Assembly (NCBI RefSeq): GCF_025685605.1
Contig: NZ_JAGTUT010000001.1
Span: forward strand, 2,790,001 to 2,854,000
Length of the DNA stretch: 64,000 nt
Direction of reading: 5' to 3'
Source of the DNA: Granulicella arctica
GTDB lineage: Bacteria > Acidobacteriota > Terriglobia > Terriglobales > Acidobacteriaceae
Positions 8,090-17,088 of this stretch are shown here, piece by piece. Numbering within the stretch: position 1 is the first letter of the stretch; each line of letters begins with the position of its first letter. The notes under the pieces were generated by a model that saw nothing but the letters and a program-made list of their open reading frames with translations, was not told where the DNA came from and did no database searches. A program made the position numbers and the translations under genes.

Positions 8090-9168
8090 GCGACCGCCAG
8101 CTTCTTCAGCGGATCGAGCTTGCCCATCAGCGCCAGCACCTCTGCATTCAATACCGCCGCACCAGCAGCCCCACGGATCGTATTGTGCGAGAGCACGACA
8201 AACTTCCAATCCAGCAGTGGGCATTCACGCAACCGGCCAACGACGGCAGCCATTCCACCACCGCGCATCCGGTCAAGCCGAGGCTGCGGCCGATCCACAC
8301 CAGCGTCGTACTCCACAGGCTGGTCAGGCGCAGTGGGGAGGTGCGCGCTATCGAGCGGCGCAAATTCGCTCCACGCCGCAAGAATCTCCTCACGAGTCGC
8401 CTTCTTCTGGAACTTGATGCTCACACACTCCGTATGACCATCTTCGACCGCGACGCGATTGCAGTGCGCACTCACCTTCGCATCCAGCATCTCCACATGG
8501 CTGCCGTTCAACGTGCCGAGGAGCTTCTGAACCTCCTCCTGCATCTTCTCTTCTTCGTTCTTGATGTACGGGACCACATTGCCCAGAATGTCGAGCGAAG
8601 CCACGCCCGGATAGCCCGCCCCGCTGATCGCCTGCATCGTGCTCACAAACATGCTCTCGATCCCGAAGCGCTCCTGAAGCGGCTTCAACGCCAGCACCAG
8701 CCCAATCGCCGAGCAGTTAGGGTTCGTGACGATATAGCCGCCACTCTCCTTGCGCCAGCTTTGTGCCTCGATCATCGCCAGGTGATCGACGTTCACCTCG
8801 GGGATCACCAGCGGCACATCCGCCGTCATCCGGAACGCGCTCGAGTTAGAAATCACCGCGCAACCGGCAGCCGCAAACTTCGGCTCCAACTCGCGTGCGA
8901 TATCCGTATCCAGCGCCGCGAAGATGATGTGCGGCAACTCGCCAACAGCACCCTCGGGAATGTTCGGCTGCATCGTCATCGCCGCAATCTTAGCGGGCAA
9001 CGGCGTATCGAGCTTCCACCGGCAGGCTTCGCCGTAGGTCTTACCGGCACTACGATCGCTGGCCGCAAGCCAGGTGATCTCAAACCACGGATGGTGGCTC
9101 AGTAACTGAATGAATCGCTGCCCGACCATGCCGGTCGCGCCGAGAATACCAACCTTACGCCGTTCCAT
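8086..9168 (-). CDS. asd: Aspartate-semialdehyde dehydrogenase
   Basis: 360 residues. Reduces aspartyl phosphate to aspartate semialdehyde using NADPH. It has KVGILGATGMVGQRFIQLL (nucleotide binding), SNSSAFRM, VIPEVN and the catalytic VTNPNCSAIGLVLAL with Cys 152, then GAGYPGV. The GATGMVGQRF plus EVN pattern is the archaeal/fungal-like branch of the family rather than the E. coli type. It is the first gene of the lysine operon (minus strand), with AAGAAGAT before ATG; the terminator at 9247-9271 separates it from the upstream gene. Confidence 0.95.
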   Translation of the reverse strand: MERRKVGILGATGMVGQRFIQLLSHHPWFEITWLAASDRSAGKTYGEACRWKLDTPLPAKIAAMTMQPNIPEGAVGELPHIIFAALDTDIARELEPKFAAAGCAVISNSSAFRMTADVPLVIPEVNVDHLAMIEAQSWRKESGGYIVTNPNCSAIGLVLALKPLQERFGIESMFVSTMQAISGAGYPGVASLDILGNVVPYIKNEEEKMQEEVQKLLGTLNGSHVEMLDAKVSAHCNRVAVEDGHTECVSIKFQKKATREEILAAWSEFAPLDSAHLPTAPDQPVEYDAGVDRPQPRLDRMRGGGMAAVVGRLRECPLLDWKFVVLSHNTIRGAAGAAVLNAEVLALMGKLDPLKKLAVA

Positions 9169-9246
9169 ATCTTCTTAGAATAACGCGGTGAAGCCTGCGC
9201 TGGCACGAATTCCGCAGAAGGTACATGGCCTGGCTATAACGCACAC

Positions 9247-9271
9247 AAAAGGGGCCGCTCTGGCCCCTTTT
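9247..9271. terminator. Intrinsic terminator
   Basis: AAAAGGGGCC, loop GCTCT, GGCCCCTTTT: a 10-bp perfect stem with A/T ends. On the minus strand it follows the small membrane gene (9279-9566) and precedes the asd promoter region. Confidence 0.9.
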
Positions 9272-9278
9272 GAATTCA

Positions 9279-9566
9279 CTAATAATCGTCTCGCCGCCGC
9301 CGTCGATTGACCTGATGACTACCACCACCCCAGACCATCAGCAACGCAATCGCATGGATCAAAAACCAGATACTGAACCCTTGATCCTGATAGATCAGGA
9401 ACAGGATCAGAAGGCGTGGCACCAGCAGCGCCAGCAGCGGAGGAATCCATCCCGTACCCAGGTGAAAGTGGACCAGGTCGCGGTCGAACCACGCCACAAC
9501 AAGAGCAATACGTGGGAGAAAGAGAGAGAAGATCAGGAACCACAGCGGAAGCCAATGAACGATCAT
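9279..9566 (-). CDS. Small three-segment membrane protein
   Basis: 95 residues with hydrophobic segments at about 3-26 (VHWLPLWFLIFSLFLPRIAL), 40-58 (WIPPLLALLVPRLLILFLIY) and 63-79 (FSIWFLIHAIALLMVWGG), closing in a basic tail NRRRRRDDY. No family recognised; many Terriglobia have small membrane proteins of this size. It lies 37 bases after the cupredoxin-like lipoprotein gene on the same strand and directly before a strong terminator, which supports it as a real last gene of that unit. Confidence 0.65.
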   Translation of the reverse strand: MIVHWLPLWFLIFSLFLPRIALVVAWFDRDLVHFHLGTGWIPPLLALLVPRLLILFLIYQDQGFSIWFLIHAIALLMVWGGGSHQVNRRRRRDDY

Positions 9567-9603
9567 CTACACCTAACCTCGTGAAAATATAGGATGCTGC
9601 ATC

Positions 9604-10374
9604 CTACTTCATCGCGAAGCTAAAGTCTCCCTTTGCCGCTCCTTTGGCCGGAACCGTCACCGTCAGCGTCTGCTCGCCCAGCTTCTCATGCACGGCGCCA
9701 AGCACATACTGCCCCGCCGGTAGCCCCTTCAGATCGAAGTGTCCCGCCGCATCCGTCACCGCGAAAAATGGCGTAGCCGACACGTTGATAAATGCATTCA
9801 TCCACGGATGGTTGTTGCACCGCACCGGCATCATCGCCTCCGCCTTGTCGAACCGCTTCAACACCGGTGCACCCTTCGGTCCCTGCGACACATCGATCGC
9901 TTCGTTCCCCACCACCGCAGGCATCGTGTGGATGTTGTGCATCGTCGCATCCGAGTTGCGGAACTCAACCGACCCACCCTGCATCACCGCGATCACGTGC
10001 GGCGTATACCGGCAGCCCTTCTGGTCGAGCACCGCAGCCGGTCCGTTGCTCATCGCTGCCACGACCATAGCCGGACCGCTCTTCACATACACATACACAT
10101 TCGCCAGCTTGCCATCCTTCACCACGTACTGCTCCGCGGTAAAGTCCGCACTACCCGACATCGCACACGCCGGGTCCATGCTCGTGTCGATCTTCACCGC
10201 CACCGGCACCTTGCCCGTGAAGTGAACCGTCCCACTCACATCCCCCAGCGTAGTCGGATCAAGTGGAGCGACCTGCTTCTGAGCCTCGATCTTTGCCGCC
10301 GGAGTAACTTCCTTGGACTTGCAACCCTGAACCAGGCAAGCCGCAACCACCACCAACACAACATAGCGCTTCAT
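9604..10374 (-). CDS. Cupredoxin-like lipoprotein with regulatory-like beta domain
   Basis: 256 residues from ATG 10374, set by GGAG seven bases upstream; the frame extends to 10395 without support. Residues 1-15 form a lipoprotein signal (MKRYVVLVVVAACLVQGC, lipidated Cys 18). A cupredoxin-like core follows: VSGTVHFTGKVP, VIAVMQGGSVEFRNSDATMHNIHTM with a conserved His, and MPVRCNNHPWMNAFI giving Cys and His typical of a type-1 copper site. The end (FAVTDAAGHFDLKGLPAGQYVLGAVHE) is a carboxypeptidase-regulatory-like beta sandwich. Such methanol-dehydrogenase-neighbour or electron-transfer lipoproteins occur in Acidobacteriota; the redox partner is unknown. Confidence 0.8.
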   Translation of the reverse strand: MKRYVVLVVVAACLVQGCKSKEVTPAAKIEAQKQVAPLDPTTLGDVSGTVHFTGKVPVAVKIDTSMDPACAMSGSADFTAEQYVVKDGKLANVYVYVKSGPAMVVAAMSNGPAAVLDQKGCRYTPHVIAVMQGGSVEFRNSDATMHNIHTMPAVVGNEAIDVSQGPKGAPVLKRFDKAEAMMPVRCNNHPWMNAFINVSATPFFAVTDAAGHFDLKGLPAGQYVLGAVHEKLGEQTLTVTVPAKGAAKGDFSFAMK

Positions 10375-10397
10375 CGACAACTCCAAATACCCCAAAC

Positions 10398-11426
10398 CTA
10401 AGCCGCCGACTCCATCGCCGCAATCACCGCATCCGCAAACGCCTTCGTCCCGCTCGTGCCGCCGACATCTTTCGTCAGAGTCGTCCCAGCCGTATACACA
10501 GCCTCAATCCCCGCCTGCACCCGCTCCGCTGTAGCCGCCTCATCCAAATGATGCAGCATCAGCACCGCACTCTGCAGCAGCGCCGTCGGGTTCGCCATAT
10601 CCTTCCCCGCAATATCCGGAGCCGACCCATGCACCGCCTCAAAGATCGCGCACTCGTGCCCAAGGTTCGCTCCCGGAACCAGCCCCAACCCGCCCACAAA
10701 CGCCGAGCAGAGGTCGCTCAAAATATCCCCATACAAATTCTCAGTCAGCAAAATATCGTACTGGTACGGATTCATCACCAGCTGCATACAGGTGTTGTCG
10801 ACGATGTGTTCCTTGTACTCCACCTCAGGAAACCCGGCCGCCACCTTCCGCGCACAATCCAGAAACAGCCCATCCGTCAGCTTCATGATGTTGGCCTTAT
10901 GGATCGAGTGAATCTTCTTCCGCCCATGCTTCCGCGCATAGTCGAACGCCGCCTTCGAGATCCGTGTCGAGCCCTTCTCCGTAATGATCTTCAGCGACTG
11001 CGCCACACCCGGCACAATCATTAACTCCAGTCCAGCGTACAAATCCTCCGTATTCTCGCGGAAGATAATCAGATCCACGCCCGGATAGTTCGTCTTCAAT
11101 CCAGGCAGATTCTTGATCGGCCGAAAGTTCGCAAACAGGTCGAACTTCTTCCGCAGCGTCACGTTGATCGATGAGAATCCACCGCCAATCGGCGTCGTCA
11201 CCGGTCCCTTCAGCGCCACCCGATTCTGCTCGATCGACTCATACAGCGCCTTCGGAATGTACTCGCCCGTCTTCGCAAACGCATCCGCGCCCGCGTCAAA
11301 CGTGTGCCAGTCGAAGCTCACGCCGGTAGCTCCACCAGCGGACTCCAGAATCTTCACCACCGCAGCCGTTACCTCAGGACCAATCCCATCGCCCGGAACC
11401 AGCGTCACCTTATGCGTCGTAGCCAT
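10398..11426 (-). CDS. Isocitrate/isopropylmalate dehydrogenase family, probably NAD-dependent isocitrate dehydrogenase
   Basis: 342 residues. VTLVPGDGIGPEV opens the beta-decarboxylating dehydrogenase fold; NVTLRKKFDLFANFRP, FRENTEDLYAGLE (isocitrate-type, not isopropylmalate-type), HKANIMKLTDGLF, VDNTCMQLVMNP, TENLYGDILSD and AVHGSAPDIAGKDMANP follow. The Asp-Ile after Pro in SAPDIAG points to NAD rather than NADP use. It would convert isocitrate to 2-oxoglutarate in the TCA cycle; a homoisocitrate or 3-isopropylmalate role is less likely. AAGGAGAGACG precedes ATG. It follows nrdR by 11 bases and precedes the lipoprotein gene by 23. Confidence 0.9.
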   Translation of the reverse strand: MATTHKVTLVPGDGIGPEVTAAVVKILESAGGATGVSFDWHTFDAGADAFAKTGEYIPKALYESIEQNRVALKGPVTTPIGGGFSSINVTLRKKFDLFANFRPIKNLPGLKTNYPGVDLIIFRENTEDLYAGLELMIVPGVAQSLKIITEKGSTRISKAAFDYARKHGRKKIHSIHKANIMKLTDGLFLDCARKVAAGFPEVEYKEHIVDNTCMQLVMNPYQYDILLTENLYGDILSDLCSAFVGGLGLVPGANLGHECAIFEAVHGSAPDIAGKDMANPTALLQSAVLMLHHLDEAATAERVQAGIEAVYTAGTTLTKDVGGTSGTKAFADAVIAAMESAA

Positions 11427-11437
11427 CGTCTCTCCTT

Positions 11438-11935
11438 TTAGTCCTTCGCCCGCGCCCGGGAATCTTTCCCGTCGCCAATCTTCCTGCTGCTGAGCAATTC
11501 TTCCAGCTCAGCCTTGAACTCGCTCACATCCTTGAAGTCTCGATACACGCTCGCGAACCGGATATACGCCACCGTATCGATCGCCTTCAACCGCGTCATG
11601 ATCAGCTCGCCAACCTCGCTCGTCGACCGCTCCCGCTCCGAAGAATCCACCACGAACGCCTCTGTCTCGTCCACGATCTGCTCCAGCAGTAGGGACCCGA
11701 CCGGCCGCTTCAGGCACGCGTGCATCAGCCCGTCCAGCACCTTGTGCCGGTCGAACTTCTCCCGTCGCCCATCCTTCTTCACTACCATGTAGGGTATCTC
11801 GTCAATGCGTTCATAGGTCGTGAAGCGCTTGTTGCAGCGCTCACACTCCCGCCGCCGGCGAATCGAATCCGCCTCTTTACTCTCGCGCGAATCCACAACG
11901 CGATCTTCCGCAAACCCACAGTAAGGACACTTCAT
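11438..11935 (-). CDS. nrdR: Transcriptional repressor NrdR
   Basis: 165 residues. Zinc ribbon with Cys 3, 6, 31 and 34 (MKCPYCGF, RECERCNKRFTTYER), then the ATP-cone (VVKKDGRREKFDRHKVLDGLM). NrdR represses ribonucleotide reductase genes according to ATP/dATP. The C-terminal tail after the cone (SRKIGDGKDSRARAKD) is slightly long. No NrdR boxes or nrd genes are visible here. It is transcribed with the isocitrate dehydrogenase gene 11 bases downstream. Confidence 0.97.
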   Translation of the reverse strand: MKCPYCGFAEDRVVDSRESKEADSIRRRRECERCNKRFTTYERIDEIPYMVVKKDGRREKFDRHKVLDGLMHACLKRPVGSLLLEQIVDETEAFVVDSSERERSTSEVGELIMTRLKAIDTVAYIRFASVYRDFKDVSEFKAELEELLSSRKIGDGKDSRARAKD

Positions 11936-11990
11936 TGCAATCTCAAGATTCTAGCAGCGAAGCCGCCGACGTCGTCCCCTGGCGACCACG

Positions 11991-13031
11991 TCACTCCGCC
12001 GCGTCCACACCCGCAATCGCCTCATGCTCGATCGCCGCCGGCTTCAAACTCACCTGCTCAATCTGCGCGAAGATCAGCCCCACCGGCACAATCGACAGCA
12101 TTGTCACCACCAGTAGCAACGCACCGCATGCCGTGGCCGCTTCGATCGGCGCTCCGTAGAACGCCTGCATCGCCGCCGCCATAGCCGCAATCTGTGTAAA
12201 CCAGCCGATGATCGGCAGCGTCAGCAGACCGCCGCCAATGCTCGCCGCCATCAGCAGCATCGTGCGCGAAAAGGTCAGTCCCGCCAGCTCCGGCGTCCGC
12301 ACAAACGCATGTGCCGTCTCATAGTATGCCCCGCCGATCATCCCCCACATCGTCAGCGAGATCGCCAGTACCAGCAGAAAATCCTGGAACGAAGCCAGCG
12401 TATTCAGCCCATCCCGAAACCCAAGCACCTTCGTCGCAAAGCTCTCACCCGCAGGTTTTGAGAGTCGCCCAATCGTAGTCCGCGCAAACGCCGCGACAGC
12501 ACCACCCGCAATCCGGACCGAGACCGCAAACACCGCAATCGCCACAGTCACCACAAGGCTGCCCAAGCCAACGCGCACGAAAAGATCGTGATGCGGCAGA
12601 CCTTTCGGCGTCACCGCCATCGCCGTCGAGAAGATGATCGCCGCCGCCGCCAGGTCGAACATTCGCTCGATCGTATACACCGCCACCTGCGAACTCAGCG
12701 AAAGATCCACCCGCTTCGCCAGCAGATAAGGGCGCGTCAGATCCGCAAGCCGCCCAAACAGCGCGACCGCCGTAAACCCAATAAACTGCGACCCCACCAG
12801 CCGGGTAAATGGCACCTTCTTCGTAGGCGAGATAAAGATCGACCAGCGCCACGCCCGCAGCCAGAACGTCCCCCAGATCAACGCAATACCCGCAGCCAGA
12901 TGGCCCAGGCTCACCGTCCGCAACTGCAGCATAAACGCGCTCCAGTCGAAGTGAATTCTGCCGCGATTCAGAAAGACGGTCACCGCTAACGCGATCAGGA
13001 TGACGAGGAAGATGGCATTGCGTTTCTTCAT
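11991..13031 (-). CDS. Flippase-like integral membrane protein (LPG synthase TM-region/UPF0104 family)
   Basis: 346 residues with about eight membrane segments, starting at residues 6-22 (AIFLVILIALAVTVFL). WRWSIFISPTKKVPFTRLVGSQFIGFTAVALFGRLADLTRPYLLAKR is the hallmark of the lysylphosphatidylglycerol-synthase transmembrane family: an amphipathic Arg-rich loop, then the Gly-rich helix and R-(A/L)-D-(L/A)-x-RP. The catalytic lysyl-transferase domain of MprF is absent, so it is a stand-alone membrane unit, usually assigned to lipid flipping. The lytic transglycosylase gene ends 60 bases upstream on the same strand, consistent with an envelope role. Confidence 0.85.
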   Translation of the reverse strand: MKKRNAIFLVILIALAVTVFLNRGRIHFDWSAFMLQLRTVSLGHLAAGIALIWGTFWLRAWRWSIFISPTKKVPFTRLVGSQFIGFTAVALFGRLADLTRPYLLAKRVDLSLSSQVAVYTIERMFDLAAAAIIFSTAMAVTPKGLPHHDLFVRVGLGSLVVTVAIAVFAVSVRIAGGAVAAFARTTIGRLSKPAGESFATKVLGFRDGLNTLASFQDFLLVLAISLTMWGMIGGAYYETAHAFVRTPELAGLTFSRTMLLMAASIGGGLLTLPIIGWFTQIAAMAAAMQAFYGAPIEAATACGALLLVVTMLSIVPVGLIFAQIEQVSLKPAAIEHEAIAGVDAAE

Positions 13032-13090
13032 GGCTGGCTTTGCTCTATTCAGGGAGAGGATTTGCTACGGATTGGCAAAGCTTGCTGCTC

Positions 13091-13807
13091 TTACGGTGCA
13101 CTGGCGGTCAGCGCTAACATCTTACGGCGGTTGAACTCCCGAATCACGCGCGCCACATACGCCTGCGTCTCGCGATACGGCGGGATACCATGCCATCGGT
13201 CTACCGCACCAGGTCCGGCGTTATACGCTGCCAGCGCAAAAGCCACATTATCGTGATAACGCGTCATCAACTGGTCGAAGTATGCCGTTCCGCCAGCAAT
13301 ATTCTGGTCCGCCTGAAACGAATCCTTCACCCCAAGCTGTGTAGCCGTTCCCGGCATCAACTGCATCAAGCCCCTGGCGCCAGTCCGCGAGACAGCCCGA
13401 ACATGACCACCGCTCTCGGCCTTGATCACACTCGCCAGCATGTCCGCATCAATATGGTGCTGCTCCCCGGCCCGGGCAAGCATTACCGTCATCTCTGCCG
13501 TCGTAGGAGCTACTGCCGTTTGAACTATCGCCGCCGCTTTCACAATCGCCGGAGCGGGGATCTCATCAGGAAGCGCCTCAACCTTCACAATCGCCGAAGC
13601 CGCAACCTCAAAGTAATTGGATACATCATTGCTCTTCCCGCCAAGCAGGTAGAGCCGAACCCGTTCCCCGTCCGCCTCACGCCGCACACAGTCAAACTCA
13701 AAGCCATTCTTCAGCGTCACGTGCTCCGCCGCCCGCGCCAGCGGGCAAACAGCCGCGATCACTGCAAGCAAACGGATACCGTGCCGAATGTAACGCCGAA
13801 CCATCAT
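13091..13807 (-). CDS. Lytic transglycosylase (SLT family)
   Basis: 238 residues from ATG 13807 (ATG 13804 equally possible; TTGAGAGGC just upstream). A basic signal peptide (MMVRRYIRHGIRLLAVIAAVCPLARA) directs export. A small beta domain (HVTLKNGFEFDCVRR) is followed from about residue 105 by the goose-lysozyme-like SLT domain: SVIKAESGGHV with the catalytic Glu, RTGARGLMQLMPGTA, ADQNIAGGTAYFDQL and ALAAYNAGPGAVDRW. It would cleave peptidoglycan glycan strands to 1,6-anhydro products. The longer frame to 13864 lacks support. Confidence 0.92.
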   Translation of the reverse strand: MMVRRYIRHGIRLLAVIAAVCPLARAAEHVTLKNGFEFDCVRREADGERVRLYLLGGKSNDVSNYFEVAASAIVKVEALPDEIPAPAIVKAAAIVQTAVAPTTAEMTVMLARAGEQHHIDADMLASVIKAESGGHVRAVSRTGARGLMQLMPGTATQLGVKDSFQADQNIAGGTAYFDQLMTRYHDNVAFALAAYNAGPGAVDRWHGIPPYRETQAYVARVIREFNRRKMLALTASAP

Positions 13808-13866
13808 GCCTCTCAAGGCTACCACCGCCCCAACCTTTCCAAACATCCTCCACCCCGAAAACAAAC

Positions 13867-13910
13867 GTCATCTCGACCGGAGAACCCGGGGTGGAGAGAC
13901 CCCGTATTGC
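13867..13910 (+). repeat. Dispersed repeat, copy 1 (GTCATCTCGACCGnAG type)
   Basis: GTCATCTCGACCGGAG, then GGGTGGAGAGACCCC and GTATTGC. The same organisation appears on the opposite strand at 59776-59820 (GTCATCTCGACCGAAG, AGTGGAGACCCCCGCATTGC). Both copies are non-coding and lie outside genes. Confidence 0.7.
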
Positions 13911-14062
13911 TCGTTCTCCAATTCCTGAAACTCCAGAGGAAGTAGACGTCTGCCCGACCCACAAACTGTCAACCTGGGCGAAAACGAAGGAGCTACATCG
14001 TTTGCCTTTCTAGCTGTTATTCCCGAAGGGACCCTTGCGTCCGTCTGTTGGACGCACAACCG

Positions 14063-15016
14063 CTAAGCCAGGACCACTTCCTGCTCACTCAAAACCGCCT
14101 CAATCGCCTCAGCCACTCCATCGGCATCATGATGTCCACCGATCGCCCAGCCTCGTTCCAGGGCAACCACCTTCAGATCCTCCGGAGCGTTCTTCATCAG
14201 CACCGCCCGCCCCGCGATCTCCAGCATCGAAACATCGTTCCAGTTATCCCCAATCGCCATCAACTCCTCCGGCTGAATTCCCCAGCCCTCGGCGAGCCGC
14301 AGCAGCGCCACGCCCTTGCTGCACCCGGCAGGAAGAATATCGACGATACTCAGGTCCCGCGCCGGATACTCCGTCCGACTCAGCGCAATCGTAGCCCCCG
14401 GTCTCGCCTCGCTCGCCGCCACACCCGCTGCCGTCACCTGCGGATGCTCCAGCAGGTGCGCCTCCGCCCGCCGCATCCGCTCCACCGTGCCGCAAAGCAT
14501 CATCTGGATTGGCGGATTAGGCGCCTCCTGCCCATCCCTCGCCAGCAGCGCCCGCTCGATCGGCACCACGCACTCTATATAGGGTGCATTCGCCGCAACC
14601 CACCGGTCCACATTCGAGGTCAGGTTCTCCAGATTCTCAACCACCAGCGACCCAAAGCTGTCCTCACCATCCGCACCCACCCGGTCGAACGTGATCACCA
14701 GCGCATCGCGGAACTCCGCAACGTACTCACAAAGCCACAGCGAGATCTCCGTCGAGAGGAAACTTCGGTTCAGCAGCCGCGCTCCGTGCCCAAGGTACCG
14801 CGTCACGGTACCGTTCGAGCTCACCAGCACGCTCTCCTCGCCCAGCCCAAGCCCCCGCAACTGCCGCATCGCGTAGCAATGCCGACGTCCCGTAGCAATC
14901 ACCACCCGGATTCCAGCCGCCTCAGCCGCTTCAATCGCAGCAAGATTTCGAGGGCTCACCCGCGCATCCAGCCCAAGAAGTGTCCCATCCATATCCAGGG
15001 CAATCATCCGCACCAT
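14063..15016 (-). CDS. HAD-superfamily (Cof-type) phosphatase
   Basis: 317 residues from ATG 15016, chosen for GGGAG nine bases upstream. Motif I MIALDMDGTLL with both catalytic Asp, motif II VLVSSNG, motif III Lys (AGCSKGVAL) and motif IV AIGDNWNDVSMLEIAG are in order, with the type IIB cap between. Such enzymes dephosphorylate small molecules such as FMN, PLP or sugar phosphates; the particular substrate cannot be predicted. It stands alone on the minus strand. Confidence 0.92.
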   Translation of the reverse strand: MVRMIALDMDGTLLGLDARVSPRNLAAIEAAEAAGIRVVIATGRRHCYAMRQLRGLGLGEESVLVSSNGTVTRYLGHGARLLNRSFLSTEISLWLCEYVAEFRDALVITFDRVGADGEDSFGSLVVENLENLTSNVDRWVAANAPYIECVVPIERALLARDGQEAPNPPIQMMLCGTVERMRRAEAHLLEHPQVTAAGVAASEARPGATIALSRTEYPARDLSIVDILPAGCSKGVALLRLAEGWGIQPEELMAIGDNWNDVSMLEIAGRAVLMKNAPEDLKVVALERGWAIGGHHDADGVAEAIEAVLSEQEVVLA

Positions 15017-15157
15017 CGGTAAGTCTCCCTGCTTCCATTCTCGCATTCCAGCAGGCTGCTAGCTGTAAGTGACTATTTTTGTGCTATTTACCGGAAATTA
15101 ACGCCGTCGTGGTCCGCTCTCAGGCGATACTTGGGCAGGCACCACAAAGGTCTGTTT

Positions 15158-15541
15158 ATGTTTCACAAAAATGTACGAAGCTCCTCCGGGAGTGGTTCTA
15201 CCGCATCAACCTTTCTTCTCAAGCACCTTTCGCAACAAAACACTCAACAGTCTCTGCGTCCAATCCTCGTCTCCCCGATCTCTTCGGGCGACGATGGCAC
15301 CCCGTTCCTTCCCGCCTCCTCACGGCTGGTCGATCTGGTCGCAATCTCGGCACATCGTTGCGCGTCCTTCTTCGCGGAAGCCGCCGTCCTCGTTCTTGTG
15401 CTCGCACTCCTCGACCGTTTCATGGCGAAGGGAAGCATGAGCAGCGGTTGGATTCTCACCACCATCACGCTCAGCCTCACCCTCCTCGCCGCCAGCGTAG
15501 CCACAGACTTCACCGCCCGTCGCTGGCTCAAAGCTCATTAG
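15158..15541 (+). CDS. Small membrane protein, unrecognised
   Basis: 127 residues from ATG 15158, which has AAAGG eight bases upstream; an ATG at 15131 lacks one. The N-terminal half is Ser/Thr-rich and polar (MFHKNVRSSSGSGSTASTFL). The C-terminal half has two membrane segments, AEAAVLVLVLALLDRF and WILTTITLSLTLLAASVA, and a basic end (ARRWLKAH). No family recognised. The frame has typical codon use for the region and faces away from the HAD gene; moderate confidence. Confidence 0.55.
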   Translation: MFHKNVRSSSGSGSTASTFLLKHLSQQNTQQSLRPILVSPISSGDDGTPFLPASSRLVDLVAISAHRCASFFAEAAVLVLVLALLDRFMAKGSMSSGWILTTITLSLTLLAASVATDFTARRWLKAH

Positions 15542-15783
15542 TGACTCCCCCGCGCCAGCCTCCTGCGCCCGTCAGGCGTAAGAGACCGTGCGCCTGAATT
15601 AAGTCGAACAACTTGACAAACATGAGCCCCGCAGACCCCCTCAGGGCCGCGCCGGTACCCTCCCTGCGTCGTTTCGACCTCTGACTAGTCCAGACTTAAA
15701 CTCTTTGTTTTGACGACTTTGGACTTTAGAGGAAAAACATTTAAGGTACCCTAACGACAGAAGACCAAGGGGGAGAGCCAAAA

Positions 15784-17085
15784 GTGCAGGTCAACTTCGC
15801 AGAGCGAGCCGACAATCACAACTGGAAGCTCGACCCCATCGTGCGCTCCCTCCTCGACACCGACTTCTACAAGCTACTCATGCTCCAGTTCATCTGGAAG
15901 AACTTCTCAGACGTCCACGTGACCTCCGAGATCGTCAACCGCACCACCACCGTCGAACTCGCCGATCAGGTCTCCACAACTCTTCTCATCGAGCAGATGG
16001 AGCACGTCCGCAGCCTAAGGTTCGGCCGCTCCGAACTCGTCTGGCTCGCCGGAAACACCTTCTACGGAACCCGCAGCATCTTCCAGCCCGACTTCCTCGA
16101 CTGGCTCGAACACGGATTCAAGCTCTCCGACTACGAGGTCACCGAGCACGACGGCAAGCTCTCCATCCGCTTCTCCGGCCTCTGGCGCGAAGTCACCATG
16201 TGGGAGGTCTACGCCCTTTCGCTCGTCAACGAGATGCGCACCCGCAGCGCTCTTTCCCAGCTCACCGAACTCGAACTCGACGTCCTCTACGCCCGAGCCA
16301 AGACCAAGCTCTGGGACAAGATCGAGCGCCTCCGCACCGTCCCCGGAGTCCGCGTCTCCGACTTCGGAACCCGCCGCAGACACAGCTTTCTCTGGCAGGA
16401 GTACGCCGTCAAAGCCATGCGCGTCAGCCTGGGCGCCAGCTTCAGCGGAACCTCCAACACCTTCCTTGCCTACAAGCACGACCTCGAAGCCATCGGGACC
16501 AACGCCCACGAACTCCCCATGGCCCTCGCCGCCCTCGCCAACACCGAGGCCGAACTCCGCCAGGCTCAGTACCGCGTCCTCGATCTCTGGCAGCAGAGCT
16601 ACGGAGGCTCGCTCCTCATCCTCCTCCCCGACACCTTCGGCACGACCCAGTTCCTCGCCGGGGCACCTGAGTGGGTCGCCGATTGGACGGGTCAGCGCAT
16701 CGACAGCAAAGACCCGATCCTCGCCGGAGACGAGTACATCGCCTGGCTCGAAGCCCGCGGCCGCGACCCCAGAAAGAAGCTCCTCATCGCCTCCGACGGC
16801 CTCGACGTCGAAGAGATCCTCCGTCTCCACACCTACTTCAACGGCCGCATCCGCTTCAGTTCAGGCTGGGGAACGCTGCTCACAAATGACTTCCGCGACT
16901 GCCATCCGCGCGGCGAAACCGTGCTCGACCCAATCAGCCTCGTCTGCAAGCTAATGACCGTCAACGGACGATCTGCCGTCAAGCTGTCCGACAATCCCCG
17001 CAAAGCGACCGGCCCAACCGAAGAGATCGCCCGCTACAGACAAGTCTTCGGTAGCGAGACCGCCGAGCGCGTCGTTGTCGTCTGA
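15784..17085 (+). CDS. pncB: Nicotinate phosphoribosyltransferase
   Basis: 433 residues from GTG 15784, backed by GGGGGAG nine bases upstream. Makes nicotinate mononucleotide from nicotinate and PRPP in NAD salvage. Family segments: LLDTDFYKLLMLQFIWKNF, NRTTTVEL, LSDYEV, WEVYALSLVNEM, VSDFGTRRRHSFLWQ, GTSNTFLAYKHDLEAIGTNAHE with the catalytic-site His region, SDGLDVEEI and FSSGWGTLLTNDF. Full length for the bacterial type I enzyme. The upstream 240 bases are rather A/T-rich near 15690-15760 and probably contain the promoter. The S1/P1-like gene begins three bases after its stop. Confidence 0.95.
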   Translation: MQVNFAERADNHNWKLDPIVRSLLDTDFYKLLMLQFIWKNFSDVHVTSEIVNRTTTVELADQVSTTLLIEQMEHVRSLRFGRSELVWLAGNTFYGTRSIFQPDFLDWLEHGFKLSDYEVTEHDGKLSIRFSGLWREVTMWEVYALSLVNEMRTRSALSQLTELELDVLYARAKTKLWDKIERLRTVPGVRVSDFGTRRRHSFLWQEYAVKAMRVSLGASFSGTSNTFLAYKHDLEAIGTNAHELPMALAALANTEAELRQAQYRVLDLWQQSYGGSLLILLPDTFGTTQFLAGAPEWVADWTGQRIDSKDPILAGDEYIAWLEARGRDPRKKLLIASDGLDVEEILRLHTYFNGRIRFSSGWGTLLTNDFRDCHPRGETVLDPISLVCKLMTVNGRSAVKLSDNPRKATGPTEEIARYRQVFGSETAERVVVV

Positions 17086-17088
17086 GAG

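Noticed and set aside
6164-8437. Long 757-residue frame on the plus strand opposite lysC and dapB
   Set aside because: It is antisense to two certain genes, rich in Arg, His and Pro with no domain, as expected for a shadow in G+C-rich DNA.
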